Origin: Phallusia fumigata
Taxonomy: Eukaryota; Chordata; Ascidiacea; Phlebobranchia; Ascidiidae
Direction of reading: 5' to 3'
Length of the DNA: 22,821 nucleotides
Assembly (NCBI GenBank): GCA_008931825.1
Contig: QXVZ01026760.1
Location: 677 to 23,497 of the forward strand
Part shown: one piece after another, positions 20,701 through 22,821 of the stretch
How the letters are laid out: every line of letters starts with the position of its first letter
Numbering within the stretch: the stretch's first letter is position 1
Notes under the pieces: generated by a model
What the model was told of the DNA's origin: nothing
Database searches by the model: none
The model's input: only the letters and a program-made list of their open reading frames with translations
Made by a program: the position numbers and the translations under genes

Positions 20701-21575
20701 CCACCTCTCCAGTTAAATGCGTACGTTGTATAAATAAATGTTTGCATGCTGAAATGTGACTTCCTTGGGCAGCATACAACTTTTGTTGCATGCATATGTG
20801 TAGTTCACTTATGCATATGTGTAGTTCAGTTGGTTCCCAACCTTTTCTGACTGGTGACCTCCTATAATGATTTAAAGTATCTAGCGACCCGACCAACCAT
20901 TTTTTCTGAACAACAAGATCAATTAAATTTCTTTTAACGTTTATTTGCGTTCACTTTTGCTCCATAAAACGGCTGGCTTCGCAACTTCATGGCCTTAACC
21001 TAAGGATTTTATTGTTGATGACAATAATTACTGTGACGTTTCAATGACAATGCCTGTGCAGTTAGCTATGGGCGCGTAGCTTTCTGCTTATCGTACCTGA
21101 CAAGACAGGTGATGCAGGCCAAACCAGTTGTAACCTATGTGCGGTAAAAAGTCATAAAAACATCACAGATCTGACTGCGTTTGTAAAAATATCACTTATC
21201 TGTCGCAACCCCTAAAAACATCCCGGCGCCCCCTTTTGGGGACGCGAACCCCCAGGTTGGGAACCACTGGTGTAGTTGTTCACTGCATCACTCAGGGGTT
21301 GCTCTAATGTTGTCATACTAGCTTGCCAACTGTGCTCCCTTTTTTCCAGACCTATACCAAACCGGGAATTCGTGGAGGCCTACATTAAGGCTTACTACCT
21401 TACCGAATCCGACCTAGAGTCTTGGATGCAGTGTCACCCTGAATACTCAGCGAAACAACTCGCCTCCCTCGTCAGCTGTTCGACAGCCAGCTACTCTGGA
21501 GGCTCGTCGCTTAGCAACAGGAAGACCAAACAAAAGATGATGTCACTCATCGACGAGCTGACCAATCGCAAGTGA
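8739..21575 (+). CDS. VPS50: Syndetin (VPS50/CCDC132), EARP complex subunit, 19 visible exons
   Basis: Syndetin replaces VPS54 in the EARP tethering complex with VPS51, VPS52 and VPS53, and works in endocytic recycling and dense-core vesicle cargo sorting. Joining the exons listed separately gives 310 residues before the N at 11947 and 472 residues plus stop after the gap, 782 visible against about 964 in human. All visible junctions are GT-AG and the phases join. The N-terminal Vps54_N-like coiled-coil part has [71 protein letters not shown] and [18 protein letters not shown]. The C-terminal syndetin domain has [65 protein letters not shown] and [19 protein letters not shown]. About 170 middle residues are missing at the gap. 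The identification is very sure. Confidence 0.95.
8787..9574 (+). other. VPS50: VPS50 intron 1
   Basis: A GT-AG intron between two phase-0 exons. It contains only short frames on either strand with no recognisable protein. Confidence 0.65.
9575..9745 (+). CDS. VPS50: VPS50 exon 2
   Basis: The exon follows ACTTCTGCAG and has 57 codons in phase 0, from [14 protein letters not shown] to [20 protein letters not shown] then LV. The donor is GTAAGT. It matches the [21 protein letters not shown] region. Confidence 0.9.
9820..9945 (+). CDS. VPS50: VPS50 exon 3
   Basis: The exon follows TTTGTTTAG and has 42 codons in phase 0: [20 protein letters not shown], then [22 protein letters not shown]. It matches the [21 protein letters not shown] block. 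Confidence 0.93.
10097..10167 (+). CDS. VPS50: VPS50 exon 4
   Basis: The exon follows TTGTTTGTAG, encodes [20 protein letters not shown] and NGR, and ends in phase 2 at donor GTATTT. It matches [20 protein letters not shown]. Confidence 0.92.
10481..10634 (+). CDS. VPS50: VPS50 exon 5
   Basis: The exon follows TTTTTTGTAG and encodes [20 protein letters not shown] through [17 protein letters not shown]. The donor is GTATAC. It contains the strongly conserved TIKTLQxTDVRLxEMLE motif. Confidence 0.95.
10972..11076 (+). CDS. VPS50: VPS50 exon 6
   Basis: The exon follows TTTTCTTTAG and has 35 codons in phase 0: [20 protein letters not shown] then [15 protein letters not shown]. The donor is GTGCTA. 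Confidence 0.95.
11289..11408 (+). CDS. VPS50: VPS50 exon 7
   Basis: The exon follows CAACTTCTAG and has 40 codons in phase 0: [20 protein letters not shown] then [20 protein letters not shown]. The donor is GTGGGC. Confidence 0.95.
11732..11866 (+). CDS. VPS50: VPS50 exon 8 (last before gap)
   Basis: The exon follows CATTTTTTTAG and has 45 codons in phase 0: [20 protein letters not shown] through KKQYKDLCQ. The donor is GTACTG. It matches [20 protein letters not shown] and QYKDLC of syndetin. Confidence 0.94.
11867..12773 (+). other. Intron/gap with an N at 11947; VPS50 exons missing here
   Basis: The family sequence after YKDLC (about 170 residues, including the part before HEFKF) cannot be found here on either strand. 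The single N at 11947 has no duplicated flank, so it is probably a real sequence gap. 11948-12773 holds only small frames without recognisable similarity. Confidence 0.65.
12774..12947 (+). CDS. VPS50: VPS50 exon after the gap
   Basis: The acceptor is TTTTTGTTTAAG. The exon has 58 codons in phase 0, starting [19 protein letters not shown] and including [18 protein letters not shown]. It matches the HEFKF...SPS serine-rich linker and the NPFE region, which is weakly conserved. The donor is GTAACT. Confidence 0.82.
12948..14023 (+). other. VPS50: Two VPS50 introns without other features (12948-13465, 13573-14023)
   Basis: Apart from the exon at 13466-13572, I see only AT-rich intron sequence with homopolymer runs. 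The small frames here are read-through of that exon or chance. Confidence 0.6.
13466..13572 (+). CDS. VPS50: VPS50 exon (acidic linker)
   Basis: The exon follows TTTCCTGTCATAG. It encodes [20 protein letters not shown] and [15 protein letters not shown], ending in phase 2 at donor GTGTGT. It matches the SAYQEYDSDSD...LKRDYVDEQTG block. Confidence 0.93.
14024..14119 (+). CDS. VPS50: VPS50 exon
   Basis: The exon follows TATGTTCGCAG and encodes [20 protein letters not shown] then [11 protein letters not shown]. The donor is GTAAGT. It contains the PILTNTxLxVxRL motif. Confidence 0.93.
14120..14769 (+). other. VPS50 intron with a retroelement-like motif
   Basis: No exon is seen. It contains two TGACGT-type sites near 14266-14285 and an imperfect hairpin at 14549-14568 (GACGACCT, GAAT loop, AGGACGTC) followed by GAAACGTCGAC. 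Such a motif recalls sequence I associate with ends of invertebrate retroelements, but the family cannot be named from here. Confidence 0.3.
14770..14884 (+). CDS. VPS50: VPS50 exon
   Basis: The exon follows TTGTTTCTCAG and encodes [20 protein letters not shown] then [18 protein letters not shown]. The donor is GTCAGT, phase 0. It matches [20 protein letters not shown]. Confidence 0.94.
14885..15951 (+). other. VPS50: VPS50 intron carrying the foldback region
   Basis: This GT-AG intron holds the foldback region 15544-15848 and a short TTTG/TTGT tetranucleotide run near 15226-15242. No exon is visible, and the flanking exons join in phase. Confidence 0.6.
15544..15848 (+). repeat. Foldback (inverted-repeat) region in a VPS50 intron
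   Basis: TAACTTCAACTATTG near 15545 is inverted near 15832 as CAATAGTTGAAGTTA. TTCACCCTAAGCT (about 15572) pairs imperfectly with AGCTAAGGGTGAA (about 15792). An inner pair, GGCATCGTTAGT (about 15589) and ACTGACGATGCC (about 15650), gives a smaller hairpin. This nested structure suggests a foldback or MITE-like insertion. No target duplication was identified. Confidence 0.45.
15952..16071 (+). CDS. VPS50: VPS50 exon
   Basis: The exon has 40 codons in phase 0, [20 protein letters not shown] through NETASVHDK, and ends at donor GTACTT. The acceptor ACGAATACTAG is weak in pyrimidines. It aligns with the SSRLRTTLNRIQESLIDL region. Confidence 0.85.
16100..16290 (+). mobile_element. tRNA-derived SINE-like segment (limits approximate)
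   Basis: A pol III A-box-like TGGTGCAACGGG (16107-16118) is followed at usual spacing by a B-box-like GGTTCTAATCC (16164-16174). A T-rich run follows, then CTCTGGGCAAGAAACTTAA, a tail phrase I recall from invertebrate SINEs. The reverse strand reads GIRTHNLG, a well-known spurious peptide of tRNA-like B boxes. It lies in the intron just after the exon ending at 16071. Ends and target duplications are not resolved. Confidence 0.55.
16296..16321 (+). repeat. Poly-C tract (26 bases)
   Basis: An uninterrupted run of 26 C follows the SINE-like segment. Its length is probably variable or mis-sized in the assembly. Confidence 0.9.
16646..16749 (+). CDS. VPS50: VPS50 exon
   Basis: The exon follows ACTTTTTTCTAG and encodes [20 protein letters not shown] then [14 protein letters not shown], ending in phase 2 at donor GTGAGT. 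It contains the diagnostic ERVVATESL. Confidence 0.92.
16917..17013 (+). CDS. VPS50: VPS50 exon
   Basis: The exon follows ATTTTTTAG. It encodes [20 protein letters not shown] then [12 protein letters not shown], phase 0. The donor is GTAAAT. It matches VFLAEQFEFLQPHL and FLQQFYSQ. Confidence 0.94.
17247..17446 (+). CDS. VPS50: VPS50 exon
   Basis: The acceptor is GTACATTTTGAAG, and the exon encodes [20 protein letters not shown] through [20 protein letters not shown] and SSLTASV, ending in phase 2 at donor GTAAGT. It contains the conserved WDVKxIMSQHNxYVD. Confidence 0.93.
17643..17785 (+). repeat. Diverged direct repeat, copy 1
   Basis: It shares AAGCCAAATTTAATTTTGC, GCATTGTTTTGACAAGCTGG and more with 17922-18058, at roughly 80 percent identity by eye. 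It is too diverged to be a simple contig overlap and may be a dispersed repeat family. Confidence 0.55.
17922..18058 (+). repeat. Diverged direct repeat, copy 2
   Basis: It starts directly after the N at 17921 and matches 17643-17785 imperfectly. The match fades after GAAGGACAC. Confidence 0.55.
19290..19389 (+). repeat. First copy of a 100 bp segment with a truncated VPS50 exon
   Basis: It is identical by eye to 19391-19490. It holds the acceptor TTTCGAATTTCAG and 71 of the 81 exon bases (19319-19389), then stops at the N at 19390. It is best read as an unmerged contig overlap, not as a duplicated exon. Confidence 0.9.
19391..19490 (+). repeat. Second copy of the 100 bp VPS50 exon segment
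   Basis: It starts right after the N and continues into the complete exon 19420-19500. Confidence 0.9.
19420..19500 (+). CDS. VPS50: VPS50 exon (complete copy)
   Basis: The exon encodes [20 protein letters not shown] then NYAFVEG, with donor GTAAGT at 19501. It matches [20 protein letters not shown] and TIVEGY. The phase is 1 at the start and 2 at the end, fitting both neighbours. Confidence 0.92.
19986..20132 (+). mobile_element. Short non-autonomous DNA transposon relic
   Basis: The left end CAAAAGCGTAGCCAG and the right end TTGGCTACGGCCCCTG are imperfect inverted repeats (GTAGCCA core). About 147 bases separate the outer ends, and a C-rich run precedes the right end. No clear target duplication was found. 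It lies in a VPS50 intron. Confidence 0.4.
20176..20274 (+). CDS. VPS50: VPS50 exon
   Basis: The exon follows TTTCTGTGCAG and encodes [20 protein letters not shown] then [12 protein letters not shown]. The donor is GTAAAA. It is one of the best conserved parts of syndetin. Confidence 0.95.
20790..20828 (+). repeat. Two tandem copies of an 18 bp word at the MITE insertion site
   Basis: ATGCATATGTGTAGTTCA occurs at 20790-20807 and 20811-20828, period 21. The second copy contains the left target duplication of the MITE and its first two bases. Confidence 0.75.
20827..21269 (+). mobile_element. hAT-type MITE (443 bp) with 8-bp target site duplication
   Basis: The left end CAGTTGGTTCCCAACC and the right end GGTTGGGAACCACTG are terminal inverted repeats differing by one extra T. 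Flanking 8-bp direct repeats GTGTAGTT lie at 20819-20826 and 21270-21277. An 8-bp duplication and CAG-GGTTCCCAACC ends are typical of hAT elements. No transposase is encoded, so it is non-autonomous. It sits in the last VPS50 intron. Confidence 0.88.
21350..21575 (+). CDS. VPS50: VPS50 last coding exon
   Basis: The exon follows CTTTTTTCCAG and gives 75 codons: [40 protein letters not shown], a serine-rich stretch and [17 protein letters not shown] with TGA. It matches the C-terminus [20 protein letters not shown]. Confidence 0.95.
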
Positions 21576-21765
21576 AGGTCACGTGGTATATGAACCGCTT
21601 TGTGAGGTTGGTAGTTATTTTGTGCTACGAGTCTTCTGGGAATGTGTTTCGTCCCATACGGTTCGTATGGAGCAAAGTTTATGAAAACTGCTGAACAATA
21701 TCGTGCTCTCTTGTGATCCGGGTAGTTTTGTTTCAATTACCCGAAAAAAGTCTGATTCGGATATT
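21518..21765 (+). repeat. First copy of a 248 bp VPS50 3' end segment
   Basis: It covers the last 58 coding bases and the start of the 3' UTR, and matches 21767-22014 with about three differences. It ends at the N at 21766. Confidence 0.9.
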
Positions 21766-21766
21766 N

Positions 21767-22014
21767 CAGGAAGACCAAACAAAAGATGATGTCACTTATC
21801 GACGAGCTGACCAATCGCAAGTGAAGGTCACGTGGTATATGAACCGCTTTGTGAGGTTGGTAGTTATTTTGTGTCACGAGTCTTCTGGGAATGTGTTTCG
21901 TCCCATACGGTTCGTATGGAGCAAAGTTTATGAAAACTGCTGAACAATATCGTGCTCTCTTGTGATCCGGGTAGTTTTGTTTCAATTACCCGAAAAAAGT
22001 CTGATTCGGATATT
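21767..22014 (+). repeat. Second copy of the 248 bp VPS50 3' end segment
   Basis: It begins directly after the N and repeats the coding end and 3' UTR. It is not a separate gene end. The differences, such as CTC versus CTT in one Leu codon, are silent or in the UTR. Confidence 0.9.
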
Positions 22015-22821
22015 TTTCGAATCCCTTTACTCCCTCACATAAGCTTATTGCGTTAGATTCCTATCGGCTTTGAGGGTAATGACTTTTGCATAATTATCGC
22101 AAGCTAATTGTCCCAAACTGAAAGACCGTGCTTATGACTTTTGCATGAGGCACGGATTTGGCTGTACTTTTCTGAACCAAAATGTTTTCGCAAGTTTTGG
22201 TTGTCGTTTAACTTTAAGATGACGCAATCAAGCCTTTCATAACATTTTGAAATTTCTCGCTTTTATAAAACGCTCGAGTTTCATATTAATTGGCCCTCAA
22301 GCACATTGCAACAGAAAATACGCAAAACAATTCGGCCATTTATGGGTATTGTTATTAACAACTTTTTGCTAAATTTTTTGATCCTGTCGGAGATAAAAGC
22401 GTGAATTATTATCCAACTTAATTTGACTTTAGCCACTACTCAAGAACAACTTTGGTGATTGCTTTTAAAAAACGTGCAACCCTGATCTAATACAACATTA
22501 AGACAACCAACAAAATTCCTGCTCTAACCGCTTGATAATGTACATGTTTCATAAGGGTCCAACAACATATTAGTTAAGCCTATTAACCCATTTACCAAAC
22601 ACTATAACATGAGAAAATGCGTCAATCTCCGTGTAATAGCCATAGTTATTGTCGTTATTTCGTCATTGTCGGTTGTTATCACATCATATTCGGTTGAAAA
22701 ACATAATTATATTTAACTGACGCATAACTCATGAAAGCGCGTTACGGGCCTTGCGCTGTCCAAACGGTTTTGGAAACAATTCAAAATTTTGCCTTTGAAG
22801 AGATATTTTTGCGATCGCGTA
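22015..22821 (+). other. VPS50 3' UTR/flank, no gene seen
   Basis: AT-rich sequence without a recognisable coding region. I saw no canonical AATAAA after the VPS50 stop, so the 3' end of the messenger is not placed. Confidence 0.5.

Noticed and set aside
20534..20896. 120-residue minus-strand frame
   Set aside because: It runs through low-complexity sequence and into the hAT MITE end, with no recognisable protein.
1..22821. CRISPR arrays, bacterial operons, rRNA genes or intact tRNA genes
   Set aside because: Spliced animal genes fill the window, and no regularly spaced repeats or complete tRNA cloverleaf were seen.

Overview
The window is animal nuclear DNA carrying three genes on the plus strand, with no plausible gene on the minus strand. 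The three are the 3' half of PA2G4/EBP1 (130-2717), a complete alpha-catenin gene (CTNNA, about 5010-8029) and syndetin/VPS50 (8739-21575). The calls rest on reading the translated exons against the conserved vertebrate families from memory; no search was run. Short introns, AT-rich non-coding DNA, tight gene packing, chordate-like proteins and apparent high heterozygosity fit a tunicate such as Ciona. That organism guess is an inference, and another invertebrate deuterostome is possible.

Layout. 1-129 is intron. 130-2717 holds the last six coding exons of PA2G4, with poly(A) signals near 3020 and 3061. 3090-5009 is intergenic or promoter DNA plus a probable 5' UTR intron of alpha-catenin. 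Most of it is present twice (3663-4351 and 4353-5037). The alpha-catenin coding region has no introns, unlike both neighbours. Its poly(A) signal at 8639 lies only about 95 bases before the VPS50 start codon, and an AG acceptor follows the signal by 16 bases, an arrangement like the spliced-leader operons of ascidians. VPS50 shows 19 coding exons whose phases all join. About 170 residues are missing at the N at 11947.

The window has eight single-N positions: 4352, 5230, 7433, 11947, 17921, 18249, 19390 and 21766. At five of them (4352, 5230, 7433, 19390, 21766) the sequence before the N is repeated after it, over about 685, 224, 109, 100 and 248 bases. This is the pattern of neighbouring contigs, probably different haplotypes, that overlapped but were not merged. 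The apparent repeated alpha-catenin start, its frameshift, the repeated VPS50 exon and the repeated VPS50 3' end are therefore best read as assembly artefacts.

Mobile DNA lies in VPS50 introns: a clear hAT-type MITE with 8-bp target duplications (20827-21269), a tRNA-derived SINE-like segment (about 16100-16290), a short relic with TAG-CC type inverted ends (19986-20132) and a foldback region (15544-15848). The three genes have unrelated jobs: translation and growth control (PA2G4), cadherin-actin adhesion (alpha-catenin) and endosomal recycling tethering (VPS50). I found no new biological system. The most interesting points are the intronless alpha-catenin and its operon-like junction with VPS50.
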